A stretch of DNA of 64,000 nucleotides. It comes from Caprimulgus europaeus (lineage: Eukaryota > Chordata > Aves > Caprimulgiformes > Caprimulgidae). Position numbers and translations under genes: made by a program. Shown piece after piece: positions 13,297 through 28,200 of this stretch; positions within the stretch are counted from its first letter, which is position 1; every line of letters starts with the position of its first letter. The notes under the pieces are model-generated. The model made no database searches and was not told the origin of the DNA. It saw only the letters and a program-made list of their open reading frames with translations. The DNA is taken from assembly GCA_907165065.1 (NCBI GenBank), contig OU015533.1, positions 25,064,578 to 25,128,577 of the forward strand, written 5' to 3'.

Positions 13297-16200
13297 CTTC
13301 AAAAGAAAATAAGGCAGGATTAACATACATGTCATACATTAAGCTTTCTTCAGGCAAAGTACTTTCTTTACTCAATGGTTACGTAGTATTTTCAGTAGCG
13401 TTATGTTGTTGCGTCTCTGTTATTATCCCATTCTTTATTTGCTGGTTTTCCTCAGTTAAGATACTAAGAAAAATAGATTTCAGAGGATCAGTACAAGGTT
13501 TACCATCACATAACTGTATTCACTGAAGTCCAGCACTTATACCTCAATCAGAAGAATTACCTACCTAAATTGCTATCCGAACAGCTACCGGGAGAACACG
13601 GAAAATGAAGAAAAATTAAGCGTACGTGGAACATAAATACAAGAAGAGAAAAAGTGTGATAGAGAGACTGCATAACACACTTTGGGCCTTGACAAAGCAC
13701 AAGCTCCTTAGACCCATGGCTCAGCACCATGACTGTGGCTTCTTTGATGGCTCTGGGGCCATCTGTAAGCAGAAGGTCCTCCACAGCTCCAGAACAACAG
13801 CTTAGGCCCTGTCAGTGGCCATAGATGTTCAGATCCACCTTTCCCATAGCTTTCACAGGTTTCAACAGAAGGAAGGAAACTATCAATGGCTAAAGCTGTG
13901 GTCTGGTTCCTGCTCATCACATGTTCACAGCACTTTTCAGTCTCCTCAATCTTAACCAATACCGCTTGCTTCACTATCCCCCTATATTGCTGGTGATATA
14001 CATTCCTACCAGTGAAGCTGTGGGTAACCACATGGCCATTTTGGGCACTGGTGAGGGTCCTGAGCTCCTCTGTGCGCACACTGTAGCTCCTTCAAGAGGC
14101 ACACTAACAAAGTAACTGCTTACAGTTCACCAGACATATCTTTTCAGTGTGTGTGTGAAGCATGCTGATGTTGGGGTTTGTATGAAAGGATAACAAGCTG
14201 CAAGGAGTGCTGTGCCACCTTAATTGAGAACACAGAAGAATGAGCCATACAGGTCTGGTATGTCCTAATTTCTAGGTTACCCCTGGCTGGAAAGTCACTG
14301 TGTTTACTCCCGAGTGGAGCAAGGGTGTCCATTAGTTGCATAGAGCAGGACAGTTGCAGAATTAAGACCTTAATGTGAAATAGGGAGCATACCAGCATGA
14401 CACTGTGTATTCATCCTAAGTCCTTATCTGTTTTTCAGAAGTTTATGCCAGTTCAATCCGATCAGTGATGAAGATATGCTTACCTCGGTATATATACACA
14501 TCGCTCTACTGATCTGCACTTACTCTTGACTGTCTGATAACTGCACCAAACGACAGCTTCTGAATCTTATTGTGCATCATAGGTTATAGCTCATACCACC
14601 TTATAATCAGTACATGAGAAATCCCAGGAAAGAATCCGTTTCAGACAGAAATGCTGTATGAAGCTGTGATGCTTTAAATTTATGTTTGTCAAGTTGCTAT
14701 CCTCACGCTACACAACCTATGAAACAATGAAAGATTTCATGGAGACTGTCTCACAATACCAACATCCAACTCAATCACTGCGCAGCAGGATGAAAATGTA
14801 CGGGCAACTATCTGGATAATATGAAAGTTCATGAAATGCTGCATACATCAGCCAGAGCATTTTTTCATTAATCTGTAGTGCTCTGAGGGGCAGATTCAAC
14901 AACACAACTCAGTGTTAACCGAACAGAGCAACTGAATCCCCACAATAAAAGTTTGCCCTTAAGCTTTACATGGCAAGCAGTAATTTATTCGAGAACTTCA
15001 CAAGTATAATTTCTTGTGGCTTTGTTTATTTTCAAGTTTTGTTTGCCAAGAATTGCATCCAATACAATCATCAAGTTTAATTGTTGTTACACAGAATTTT
15101 TAGGCATGATTATTTCATGCTTTGTATCCACTTGCAGTTAGTTTTTTGAACAATATTACTGCATAATTTTTATCTGTTTTAACTAATGAATATATAAAAT
15201 CTCTAAATCATGATTAAAAATGCAATGAAATTCTATTGATAATAAAGCATGCACTTATCAAAAAACAATACAGAACACATACTGCAAGCGCAAGACCTCC
15301 ATTAAAATAGAATGACAGAAATCAACCTCCTGCAAACACATATTAAAACTGTTTATAACAGATCATGCTGAAGAGTTAAGATGTTAAGAACAAGATGCTC
15401 TTTGAGCAACAGCAAGTATGTTGTTTTAATTTTTCTACGGCAATGAATGTGCCTAAGGTTACATATATTTCTTGAGGGATGTGCATCACATTCAAAGAGG
15501 ATTTCAAATCCAAATTTTATTAAAACTAGAATTGCCCCATACTTTTTGTTGTCATTCCTATTCTGTGCGAGGTCACAGTGCTGCACAGACAGCAAACCTC
15601 TATCCCCAAAGCTATTCAAGTGTTAAAGTCTTAGTAGTACTGATAATCCCAATGCATCAAAAAAATTACTGAAGTTGCATTTAGAGAATTCTTACTTCAG
15701 ATTTGAAATATGGTTTAGGTGCAATTGACATAACACAATTTACACTAAAGCACTAGAAATAGGTTTTCACTAAGATGTAAGACTAGGTGCTTTAATATTT
15801 GTAGGAATTTCAGAATGTAATATATTGTAAAAAATTATAAACTACCATATTCAAAAACATAATTAGTAATGCAAAAATACATTCAGGGCAACAATATTAC
15901 ATCTTGAAATCAAATTTAATTTGAACACCATCTAAAAAATAATGCCATCACTTTATAGGGCACCTCTACTGAACAGTGGCCAGAAGATACCAATATCTAA
16001 TGTTAGTTATGTTCTGCTATGTCATGCTGCTATTTCACATCTATATTCTGTAGGTGCTCACGATTTCTCTGTGAAGTAGATGGAGGCTCTTTTTGGCCCC
16101 ACTCTGGCTGTTGCCCTTTAAATTTAGTACATCAAATAAGACTTACTGTGTGGGCTAGCTTTCCAACAGGGTACAAACACTTCTTCAAAGAAATACAATA

Positions 16201-19200
16201 AAACCTCAGCTCTTTCTGGAAAACTAAGCACAGGAGTGTCCCTATTTAAAAAAAAGCTCCCTCACATGCCAAATAAAATGCTCAGCATATAGCTTAAATA
16301 AATGACTCAAGGAATATACATACTATTTGGATTTGAAGTTTGTTTAACCTTCCTCTGCAGGACACAGCTAGTTACCTCTGGAGAAAGATTACTGTATATA
16401 CAAACAGAATTATTTAAAAGATGCAATAAGTATCTTTACATACAACTTTTGATGCTTGCTAGAGTAGTAAGAGGAGCTTACAGTAATTTTGATCATTAAC
16501 CAGTCTGAAGTTTTTCTTAAAATACATTAACATCTGCAGTTAGCAAACAGTTGAGAGCAAAATTAAAATCTTAGCATAAAATGACCTTCAATATAGATTG
16601 ACAAAAACTAAAGAGAACAGAACTAAACGTGTCTCATTTGTTTATGTGGCAACATGCAGAAATCCGTTCTCTGCAGCAGTGCAACTCAAACTGCAGATCA
16701 CAAAGCTACTCAAAGGGCACTGCAAAGTTCAGAAGAGGTAGTACCAACAGCATCTTTTTTAACGTTGATAGAGAAGTCTTCAACAGCTCTTCTATCAGCC
16801 AGGGAGGGAATTGCTGCTATTTACTGGCACCAGCTCCATCCCCCCAGGGTGAAGTTAGCATTTAGGCTGCAGACAATAGTTACAGCCAGTTCTGGCTCCC
16901 TTAACATGAAGGAACTGAGCTGTTCTACAAAAATAAGCATGAGTTTTGTTTTCAAAAGTTTAGCCAATATGTGCTGTGAAAAAATGTCCATATGTGTTTC
17001 AGGTGATTAAAACAAACCATACAGTCCTTAATCTAAGATAAGATTTAATTGTGATACGGAAAAAATAATTAATTTAATTTTTACTGATGATAAAAACTGA
17101 TGGATTTTTTTTTTACCAGCAATTTTATTTCCCTGTTGCAAATTGCAAATGCTATAGAAACAGACTGGTTTAGTGACCTAAGAAGAGACATGATTCAGAA
17201 ATGCTCTACACTTGCTCATCATAAAGATTAACATATACATTTGGCTATTTCATTACTTGTTGAAAGTGTACATACCTTCCAACCATAAGAAATTAATATC
17301 AACCACAGAGCACTGCAGTTTATAGTGCTCTTCTGCTGCAGAATATCAAGCGCTTAGTTCTTTTTTTATTATACTATTTTCTTTTGTTCTGTTTTAATTT
17401 GATAACTTCATTAGGAGTTGTTCTTCTCACTTAGACCTACTTCTGCCTCTGAAGTGTATTAGACAGTCTTTGCTTCCATAAAGACCAGATTACTACCATG
17501 CAGTCTTTGATGAGATACCCTTGAATTTTATGTGCCAAACAACTTCCTTAGGAGAACCAGAACCGCCAGGATAAATAGTTTTTAATAATGGCATCAAGGG
17601 CCCAGACCTGCCTGATCTTGTGATCTTTCTATATGCTTCTAAACAACTTCAATAGAAACTGAACTGTTCCGCACTGTAAAGAATCCTGCCTAGAAATGGC
17701 TAGTTCTTCTACAACAGAAGAAAGTGAAAAGCAGTGCAATTACCACACAGTAGGCTTTGCCAATGAATAAGTTAAACATTATTCCTTCAACTCCTTCTTA
17801 GTAATATCTGAACTACTATTTAGAACTAGCTGTTGCTGCTGAAATACTGATAATATTTTTTGTGTTACTGAAGAGACAGTCCCTGCTCTATTAATTTTGT
17901 TCAAAGCAAAACAGAGTACACGGGGAAACACTGAAATGTGTTTGACTAGTAATATGAAATGCCTTGACTAGCAATACTGTTACTGACTCACATCTTGTGA
18001 GCCTTATAAAAGTAGCAAACCTTCAAGGAGGCGTTTAACTGAAAAAGGACGGCTGTTGGACAGACCAAAAGTGAGTTGCGATTCCTTTATGTGACTACGC
18101 TCAATTAAAAGATACACATTACACATTGTTTTAAGACAAAACAGAAGTCTGGGATAAAAAAAATCAGGAAGATTTATTCATGCTTATCCAAGTTTGGTTT
18201 AGGTAACAAGGTTCACTGTAGTGGGTATTTTAATCCAACTGTAATTTACAATCCTGTGGAATAGGTAGTAATTGCCTCAAGGTTAATACACAAAGTGATG
18301 TTTGACATGCAGTGGATGGTGGCACACAGGACAGAGGCTTGTGTCCTGGCCAAAATGGATACATACAGTACAGTTGCCAGTGTTAGGAACTGATTTAATG
18401 ATGAGCTATCAATCCTGTGTTCCTTAAAGGATGGTATGGAGAACCATAGACACGGGAGGTATTAGCAATCTAGAAAGTGTTTTTTAAAGTACAGTTCATC
18501 CCTGCTATATTGCTTCTCCTTTCAAGTGGATTTTGGAAGTTTCCCGTTTGTACCTCTTGCTAGGACCCCTACACTAGGGGAAAGGAAGCACAGAGATCCT
18601 AGAGCAACCAGACAGCCTCAGTCCCAGAAGCATGCCAGAGATAGATGCAACAATATGTTTTGGTTTTCCTGCCATCTTATATCAGATTATCCACTTATGC
18701 TAGAGATCTGGACTACCTTTTGCAGAGGGTATTACATCTCTAGAGCAGAGAGTAAAGGTACAGCAAGCACAGTATAGGGACGCTAATTTAATTGGAAAAA
18801 GAAGACATTTTTGAGGAAAACATCAACAAAAACTCCATAAAAATTGAAAATCATCAAGATGTGAAGTGAAACTCTATCCTCAACCTTTTGTGAGAAGGCA
18901 AGCAAGGATTTTTATTTCGGTGACGTTTGGAAAAGTGATGAGAAAAAACAAATAAGTGAACAAAATAAAATACTATTTCTGGCAACATAATATTGTTGAA
19001 TCATGCAACATACACAAAAAAACTGAATGACTGGATGACCCGAATTATGTACCAAACACCTATCTCAACACCCCCCCTTCTTCCATCATTTATTGCCATA
19101 ATAGGATGTACATGGCAGAATCTAGCTGAGAGGTTTTACTGGGTTTAACAGCATCATTAAAAACCTCAATGCCTAAATGTGAACTGTGATTGCCAAGAAG

Positions 19201-22200
19201 TTAGAGCAAAATTTAGGTCTATCTCTACTCGCGGGGTAGCGACCTTGAGCAAGGAGGCCAGTGTTTAGCAGCCAATAACAAAGCTGCTACATCAGAGAGA
19301 AGCCCTCCCTCACACTGCAAACGTTGTGATACAAACTGTATTATCCCACACATTAGAACAGCCTGCAGCACAACAGGGTCCTCATCTGCACTGGTCTCCT
19401 GGGTAGTAGAGTATCAACACCAACAATACCAACGCAGCAGTTGCTTTTAAGCTCCTTTTCAATAATCACATTCAGAAATTAGGGACAGACCAGATACAAG
19501 GTATATTTTTGAGAGAGACATTTCACCATAATTGTACTGCCAGTATTTTCATGCAAGAACACTAAAGAATTACAAGTCTTCTTTCCACTTACTGTTTAAA
19601 GCACTACTAAAACCAAACATAGTTGGGTTTACTGCTTTGGTTCTATATGAGATTTCTAGATGATAGAGACATTAAAAATGCGAAGACTGGGGTACTTTCA
19701 ACTAGAATTTCAGAACTGTCAACACGGAACAGTTATTCTGTAGGATAAAAACTTATCCTCCTCAAGTTATTTATCGACTGTAAGTGCTTCTTTGGGGAAA
19801 TATTACCCTGTGAAATGTGATATTCAATCAAGTAAAGACAGAAGAGAGCTGGTTTGATTAATCAATCCAAGTGCTGGTATTTCAGCTGCCTGCACAATGA
19901 CACTGCAGTCCTGGTTCTTTTTGGATATATTTAAAGACTGTCAATAAATGAGCACAAACAAACATCCTCATGTTTTTATTCTATACAAGACCAGACTAAG
20001 GTACAGACAAGGTTTTTTTCTAGGGTTCTGAAATCATGAAATGTTATCAGAACCTCAACTTCTATTTTAAAATAAGTATTAAGTTTTAGTTCCTATAACA
20101 GTGATGTTAGCATTAAAAGTGTGATCTGAAAATAATCAAGATGATAAGGATTAGGAACACTAGAACCTGGAACAAGAGTTGTGAGAAGCATGAACTCTTA
20201 TCAGTAAGCTGGTATATTTGAATTCACTTTTCTAGGTCCCCTACCTTCATTATACCAGATGAAAACTCAAAATATTGAGAATGCTTACAAGCTGTGATCC
20301 TGCAAGATACTCGTTCTCTTGATGTGTCTGAGGTTTCAGGTAAGTTGAATTGGGACCTAACCAAATAATACTTATCTCTTGTACATTCAGTCCTCTGGAT
20401 TGACCTCTGTATTCATAAAATTAGTCAGTAAATTCAGCTATGAAAACTATACAGATATTTGATGATGACTAAAAAAAAAAATCAAGTCAGCTGTACTATT
20501 GATAGAAGCAGCAAATAAGAGAAACCCATTAGGTTTTTCTTTTCTTTTTCTCTTTTCTTTGATACCAATAGCAAACTGACCATGGATCTGAAGCCACTCA
20601 ATAACTATCACTGGTCATGGTTAAACCTGAACAGTTACAGTTAGAGGAGGTCTACAAAAACAATAATCCATGCTAACCAGGAAGAATAAGTAAAACATCA
20701 TTAAAAAGTCACTATTTCTATCATTTACTAGAAGAATCTATACATTTCCAACAAAAAAAATCTTAAAAAATTTTAAGAACATGCACTATTCCACAGAAGG
20801 CCATAAAGAGTCTCCAAAACTCCCATGAAACAGTCAAATGTGTTCTTGTTTTATCTTATTTAAATCCACATTTCTTTTTTTCTCAAGACATTTGAAGTAA
20901 TAGGTCATGGTAGAAATGAAACAGTTTTAGCTTCAGGTTCACCAACTGGATTTCAGTTTTGATTTTCAGTTTAAGTAGGTGGTTTACATATTGTTAATAA
21001 ACATACAGGTTTTGTTGGGGCTTCAGGGGTTTTTGTTTTAAAATATAGGATAGCTCTTTGAATTTCAAAAGAAAATATACCCTTTTTATACTTACCAAAG
21101 CTAGTAAAATTTATGTATAATTAGCATGATTTAGGAACAGAAAAAGTATAATACTAAACCTAGTTAGCCAAGAGTCAAATGATGTAATGAAGGATTAAAT
21201 CTGCCTGAACACATTTCCAGGAATTAAGTTATCATTACAAAGACACCATTTTCCTTCTCCAAAGTCTAAGGAGAAAGTGTTTAATCTAGTGAAATGAACT
21301 AAGTGACTTGGCCAAACCTGACAGGTACAAGGAAAAGTCACATTTGATTTTCTTATGAATTGGAAAAATACTGCTTTTTAATCACACAGAAGAGGTGCTC
21401 AATTAACAGGCCTGGCCTACTATATTTTATAGTTCACTGCACAGGTTTTTGTTTTTCTTAAGAAGGACTCAAGAAAAAACCCAAGAAACTTGCAGCAGAA
21501 TTTCTTCAAATATATCACACTTAAATTACTGATTGAGTTAGTCAAGTTGTATCAAAACCAGGTAGTAAGAATAGTATGTTTGACTGCATCATTAATCTGA
21601 TTATTATTGTATTACCAAACTGCATGGGATAGACAAAACTGATTTAATGTACTTTTGATTGACTTCATAGGAAGCCATCCTGCAGGAATCTCTACTTTGA
21701 CAGAATTAAAGTTGGAAGAGACCTGTTTATTTTCTTAATAATGCTTCCTATGAGTATAATATATAAACTTACATAGAAAACAAAAAGAGCAATCCGAAAG
21801 ACAGCAAGTTATCTAGATTCAGAGCATAACATTAAAAAAGCTAAATACAAATTAAAAAATGAAAGCATCCAGTCTGTTCTAGATACTCTTCTCTAAAAAT
21901 CACATATGGTATAAATTACATTAAGCATAAACAAGAAATAGAAACCAAGTAATAAACCACTCCAGGAGATATGGGCAAAACCTTGTTGAGAAGAAACTCT
22001 CACACAAAAATAAGTAATAAAGCAATCTCTGAAGAGACTTCCACATAAGGATTGCTGCAGCTATTCCTGTGACTGCTGCCCCCAAAATCCCTAAAGCCCC
22101 AGAGACAAAGGCAGCAGAACAAACTAGTACCATTCACTGGCATCTCAAATCTAATTCTCACAAGCAAATAAGCACGCAGTCCAGTTATATTGTGACTAGT

Positions 22201-25200
22201 TATATAGTGACAGCAATATTTCTTAAAAGGTAAAATGAATAAAACATTTAAGAATGCATAAAACAGCTCAGCCAACTCTCCTCTTTCACTCCCAAAACTA
22301 TTATTGAAAAAGCAGGGAACATTGACCCTCAAAAATTCTTAATTACAGATTTAAAACTAAGTTAGTCTGTATATAACTTGGACTAAAAAAGTTTACTTCG
22401 GGGGCTTGTTTTTTTTGTTGGCTGGGTTTTTTTAAAATGCATCAGTAGTTTGGCACTTTTTATTTAGTTTGATTGGTGGGGCTGTGTTCTATTATTTATG
22501 TCCTTTTCCAATCACTGTTTAATTTATTAGACAATCAATATAAGTAACAAAGCATTCTGTCTATTTATGACTGGCACAAAATTAATGTGAAAAAATAGTA
22601 TAGGTAATCTTAGACAGGAGTAAACAACTTTATAAGCACTTGCAAGTTTGCAGACATGACTGCCAAGCTAATAAGCATAATTACACTTCATGCTTTATAG
22701 TCTGAACTGATTAACAGCAGGGATCAAAAAAGAGTCCTCTGTAGGACAATATTACTCAGATCCATCATGCAAGATTTTTTTGTTTTCTTTGTTTGAAACA
22801 AACTGCTTTTAGACCACCAATAGCACAACAGCAAATCAAGTTGTCATCTTACGTACAGCACCTTCTGCACACTTATGCTCTGCTTGTATCATTATTATTA
22901 CAAGAAACAAGTGTTTACAGAGAAAAATACTTTCTCCTCTAAAATTTGAAATATTTTCAGATCACAGCCACTACTGTTTGCTCTATCACAGTGGCTGTGT
23001 GCTCTTCTGTACTGGACCTGACTGATGCCCTGCTGGGAACCAACCACATCCATGTTCCCATCTTCCAAACTTGCTTTGATCCAGGTCCCTGTACTGATTT
23101 CCTAAATATTAATGATTATTTATACAAAATACATACACACATAAAGTGGCTTTAAAAACCTGATACTCCTCTAAGCAAAGAAACTAACAAGATTCCTGGG
23201 TGTTTGAACAGAAGTCTGTGCATGGGTTTAAGACTAGCACCTGCATGCAATTGCTCAAGTGAGCAACACACAGCTCCAAGTGTTACAGAAGCAGTACAGT
23301 AAGACTCTTGAATAAAAAATTGAAAATATCTTATTGTGACAGAGCAGAAGTGTTATTAACTAAGCCATACTATTTTTTAAGCAGGCACTATAGAGACATT
23401 AAGCTCAGATTGGACACAGTTGCTGTTACCCTATTGACACACAATACTCCTGAGCCATTAGCTCAAGTTGTTTATATTTCATAGGTTTTCAATAGGGTTG
23501 TTTTAGAAAAGTAAAACAAATCAACTTGCATAGTGATGCACATATGCTTGTTCATTATCTTTGTTATTCTATAGATAAACTACATAAAAGCATACAACTG
23601 CAAATAACCAAAATGAAACACCTATTTGTTTCAAAAAAATCAAACAAAACATCAAAATAATTTAACAAACAAAACTACAGCTTCATTTAGTCTTGTGCTT
23701 GTAACAAGATTTCAGCTAAAATTTGAAGGGCCTAATCCTGCCATTCTTTCTCAGTCACTGACCTGCTCTAATCATTACATATATACACAGTGTTCTCACA
23801 AGGGAGTAACAGGCCACAGAAGCACCAGCATCACACCCATTCCACAAGGAAATTTTACAAGGGTTTGGGGGAAACAAAAATTAAAACGTCTGTCTTCTTC
23901 AGACAGATGGACTGGCTGAGCAATAAATGAGTTAAAGTCTGTCAGCTTAACAAAAGATAGTCTTACTGACAGGGCAAGAAAATCACCAAGCTCTCCAAAA
24001 GACTTGCACAAGCTCTGCATGACCAACAGGCCAGAGGCCTGCAACAGAAGGGCAGCTGGGGAGCCAGGCCCCACAGCCACTCCCTTTGAGATGCCAAAGG
24101 CACCGAGTACTGGCTCTGTAAGACAACTAAAAGTGAACCAGCTAGATTTTTTTTTTTAATTAAAAAAACCCCAAACACACACACAAAAAAAAACCCCAAC
24201 CCCACAAAATCACTAACCTGTTAATACTCTGAAGTCCTCCATGCTTGCATTTGCCTGGGAGCCTGTACCCACTCTTAACACCCCCTCACACCAACACTAA
24301 AGCAAAGCAGGGCAATAGCCTTCAGCATTGATTTTAAGTGTGGGAGGCCCACAAAATAGCTGATAATTACCCAACAGCCCCAGTCAGAAGGAGAGAAAAC
24401 TCCTTACACTTGACTACGGGTAGACTCCTTCCTCCCAGCCCTGCTCCCTGCACAGGGACTTGTAGCAAACAAGCCCCACCTGGGCACTCTGTGCCCACTA
24501 GCGTACCTGCTGTTCATTTCAAACCCATGAGACAGCCACTGCAGGCACACCTGAGGCAGCAAGCAGGTGTTGTGCATCCATGGAGTGATGGCTGGGCAAC
24601 CCTGGAGGACAGGCTACTGTGTATCTGGGTGATGAGGTTACCTTGCACACCCCACACAAGCATAGAGAGGAAGGTGTGTTCCCTCAGGATACCTGTGCAC
24701 TTTCACCAACAGCACATGCTGTGTTGTGCAGCCCTGTCTGTCCTGGTGATCCACCTGAGCAGCAGCATGGAGACATGAAAGCATATCTGAGCCATCAGGT
24801 GGCTTCAGACATGTGCCCTTCTACACAGCCCTGGTGTTTACCAGGAGCTCCTGACCCTGGTGGGCATCTCCAAGTTGAGAATGGTGGTGGTGTGACCCAG
24901 GAAGGCCTTAGGACATTTTATATATCAGTCAAACCATTCCCTGAGAAGACTTACAGAGTGAGGGAGGTGAGGAAACCTCCTCAGCTGCTGCCCTGAGGGT
25001 CCTCTGCTATGGACATGCAGGATGCCGCTGTGGCCTGCAGGCAAGGAGATCCCTCTCTCCCAGGTTAGCGTCCCTGTGACAGGAAGGCTGTGTTTGCCTC
25101 TGCTGGGCAGCAGATTTGGGAATAATTACAACATCCCTTCACCAATTTACCTACTTGCCAGGTTTCACGCTCTCTTAAGAGCAACCTCTGTCCTTGTTAA

Positions 25201-28200
25201 GAGTCAGCACTGGAATGAATATGGCAGTTGGTGACTGCTGCTCAAGTGCTGCTGAACAGAACAGTGCTTAAGTGCTTCCCATTTGCAGAATTGAACCTCT
25301 GAGGACCCAGGGGTTTAATATTATACCTGCTCTTTAAAACTGAGACACACTGTTAATATTGATGCTAGCAAACAGCTACCCTGTGTAAAGAAATGCGGCT
25401 CCTGACTGCTCATGGCCTTCGACTCCAGCAGCCCGTCCCACACAGGGCGCTCCCAGGCTGAAGGGCCTGCACCCCTGGGCAGTACCTCTGTGCTGCTGTC
25501 CTGGCACAGCATGAGACAAGGAATGCTCAGAGCTCACCGGGAGGGCCCGACAAAGGCAAAATCCACCCCTGTACCTAGGTGTTCAAGGATGTTTAAAATT
25601 TACTGTAAAGGGTTGTGTGTGCGTAAGCTGCATTAGACTTGGCCTAAACTTGAAAGAGGTTAACAGGAGAGTCCAGAACAAAGAGAGAGCTTGATTTGTC
25701 TCTTGTTTTGCTTGCTTTTAGTTCCAGTAACATGGTTAAGTTTTCTTTTTAAAGACTAGCTGTACTGAAAAATATTTTCTGATCAACTTTTTTGTCAGTT
25801 TCTCCAACTTACAAAAACCCATGTCTTAGCCTGACCCTGTAATATTTCTCCTCTCTTTGCACCCACTTTATTAAAACATCCATCTGGTAATTCACTTTTT
25901 CTTCTGTCTTTTAAAGCTACTTTTCAAATCCCAAATTTAACATAAGATGTACAGAAACTTTATTCAGCTGACAGTGGCAAATACCAGAACATATTTTTCA
26001 CTGCTTACTATTCTCGAGAGTAACATTTTTTTTCACTAGTTAGAAGTACTTGAGATGCCCTTAAATTATCTCTCAACTTTTGCACAGCTAAAGGTTTAAC
26101 AATTTAAAAAAAATACTTGTGGTTTAAATTTTTTATTATTTAAATACTGCTCTAAAAGATGGAACAAAATTGAAATGATCAGTAATTTCAGCTAAGCATC
26201 ATAGAAGACCTGTGAGAAGAGGGGATGACATGAAAAAATCCATAGCTTTAAATAGGAAAAAACCTTAAATTTTTAAACAATTAATAAGAACTGCAGATAA
26301 GAGTTTAATGGCCTCTGCCTGTGTGTACAATATGCTTAATAGTTGTCATGTATGACTGCAAAAGCTGCATTTATGCTCTCTTAAAAGGAGCCTTAATGGA
26401 CATTTAGGTCCCAAATTTCCTGGCCAGTATGATCAGATCCTTCCAACACATCTGCTTAGTGCATTAGTCTGCATAGTGGATTATTCACCTAAGAATAGGG
26501 AGTCAGAAGTGCTTCCCAAAATTAACAAAGAGGAAGACCCAAGGCCTTATTTTAAAACTTAAACTGACTAGGATTTCAATTTATAAATCAACTGGATTAC
26601 TTCCAGGAGAAAGAGTTTCAGACTGGCTCTAAAATGCAAAGAAAGTCTCCATCTCTTTTCCTGTTCTCAAATCTTCTGTAGTGTTAACTCTTACAGATCG
26701 GATGATATATTTTACAAACTGTTGTAATTATAAACTCACTTTCATCATGTGACTTGGCAATGTAATAAATAAAACTTCTAATGTCATGAATGACACAATG
26801 CAACTTTTGAATCAGTCATATAATTCACCTAAACCTTTCAATAAACTAAGTAGTTCTCAAATTCTCTGATGCTATGAACCTCCAAGAAGTTTGTTCAGTC
26901 ACTGCTGAACTTCATAAATCAAATTACCATAAGATGTTATATAGTTACTCTTTAGTATTAAAATAAGTTATTATTATACAGTCCTCAATACATAATGTTA
27001 GTTCCAAACCTTGTATCTAAGTATGCTTATTGAATTAAGGGAGATTGTTTACATGAGCAGGTTTTGAAAGTCAGACTCAACAATAGTAATAATCGCCTGG
27101 TTTATGGAAAAGCCCCAGCCTAATATTTGATTTAACTTTTTAGTATTTTTTCTCTTTAGAAAGAGAAATGTGTAATTGAAATCTTACACTCTCTGAAAAT
27201 GACACTGCAAGTCATTTACAGATACTTCCTAAACCAACGAGTCTGTGTTTAGGCACAGGGGACTGCCTGTGTGAAGCACATCACCGGACGTGACAGGATT
27301 TGAACGTAGCGTTGATTGCATGGAAGTCCCATTAATATCAGTAGTAGCTGATGATAACAAGCAGGCAACCCAATTGGTACTTGATGGTAGAATTCCAACT
27401 GGTATTTGATCAGGCTCTGAGAAAATAAAGATGGTCAGATAATAATAAAACAAATTTCCCAATACTGCAACTAGCTAACAGATGATATGGAAGTATCTTT
27501 ACTTCTTTTTAAACAAGTTTGTTAATTTGAAAAACAAGCAAAAAAACCTTTAAATTAATCTAAAAGTGTTCCTCTGACCTATAGGCCTTTTCTTACCAAA
27601 TGGGTAGCATCAATGTAGACACTCTCTTCAATGGACAAAATGGTGCTGTGCTGTCACCCCTTTTTCTCCAACTCCATCTGTCAATCTGACGAAGTTTCCT
27701 GGGACTGCTTTGTTTCTACCTGGCAGTTGATTACACATTTCCATCATCAGTGCTAATGCTGGCAAAAATTGTATAATCATATTTATTAATTTTTAAAGTG
27801 CTGTATTGTCAGCACTACAATGATCTGAAATGGAACAGCTGTCCCTTCTTTATGTACACATACCTGGGCTTCCATAGGGTTCTTTATACTATTAAATTAG
27901 AAAGGTCTCCTTTTAATTATGCATAAAGGATATATATGTGCCAGGTAAGAGAAGATAAACTGTACTAACTCAGAAACATAACAGAAAGCAGATATTATTA
28001 TCAAGCAAAACTTTCATTAAAGTTGCAAGGTCTAAAGTTTACTTTGCACTAGAGTTAATCAGAAGTAACTCCACTGAAAGCAGGGAAGTTGCAGTTGATA
28101 TATTTTTATTACATATTTATAGTTACATTATAAACTTGGCTTAGAACTTTCCCTTCCACTGCAATTAATGTACTTATGGCTTAAATATACAATGAATTGT

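Noticed and set aside
21695-21735. AGAATTAAAGTTGGAAGAGACCT-like similarity to an antisense CR1 3' end
   Set aside because: The match is too short and too diverged to call.
22000-22332. Hydrophobic minus-strand frames that look like membrane segments
   Set aside because: T-rich DNA yields Phe/Leu-rich translations; the two frames overlap and neither has homology.
27270-27305. GGATTTGAAC, resembling the reverse of a tRNA B box
   Set aside because: The flanking bases cannot form a T-arm stem, and no A box or acceptor stem is present.
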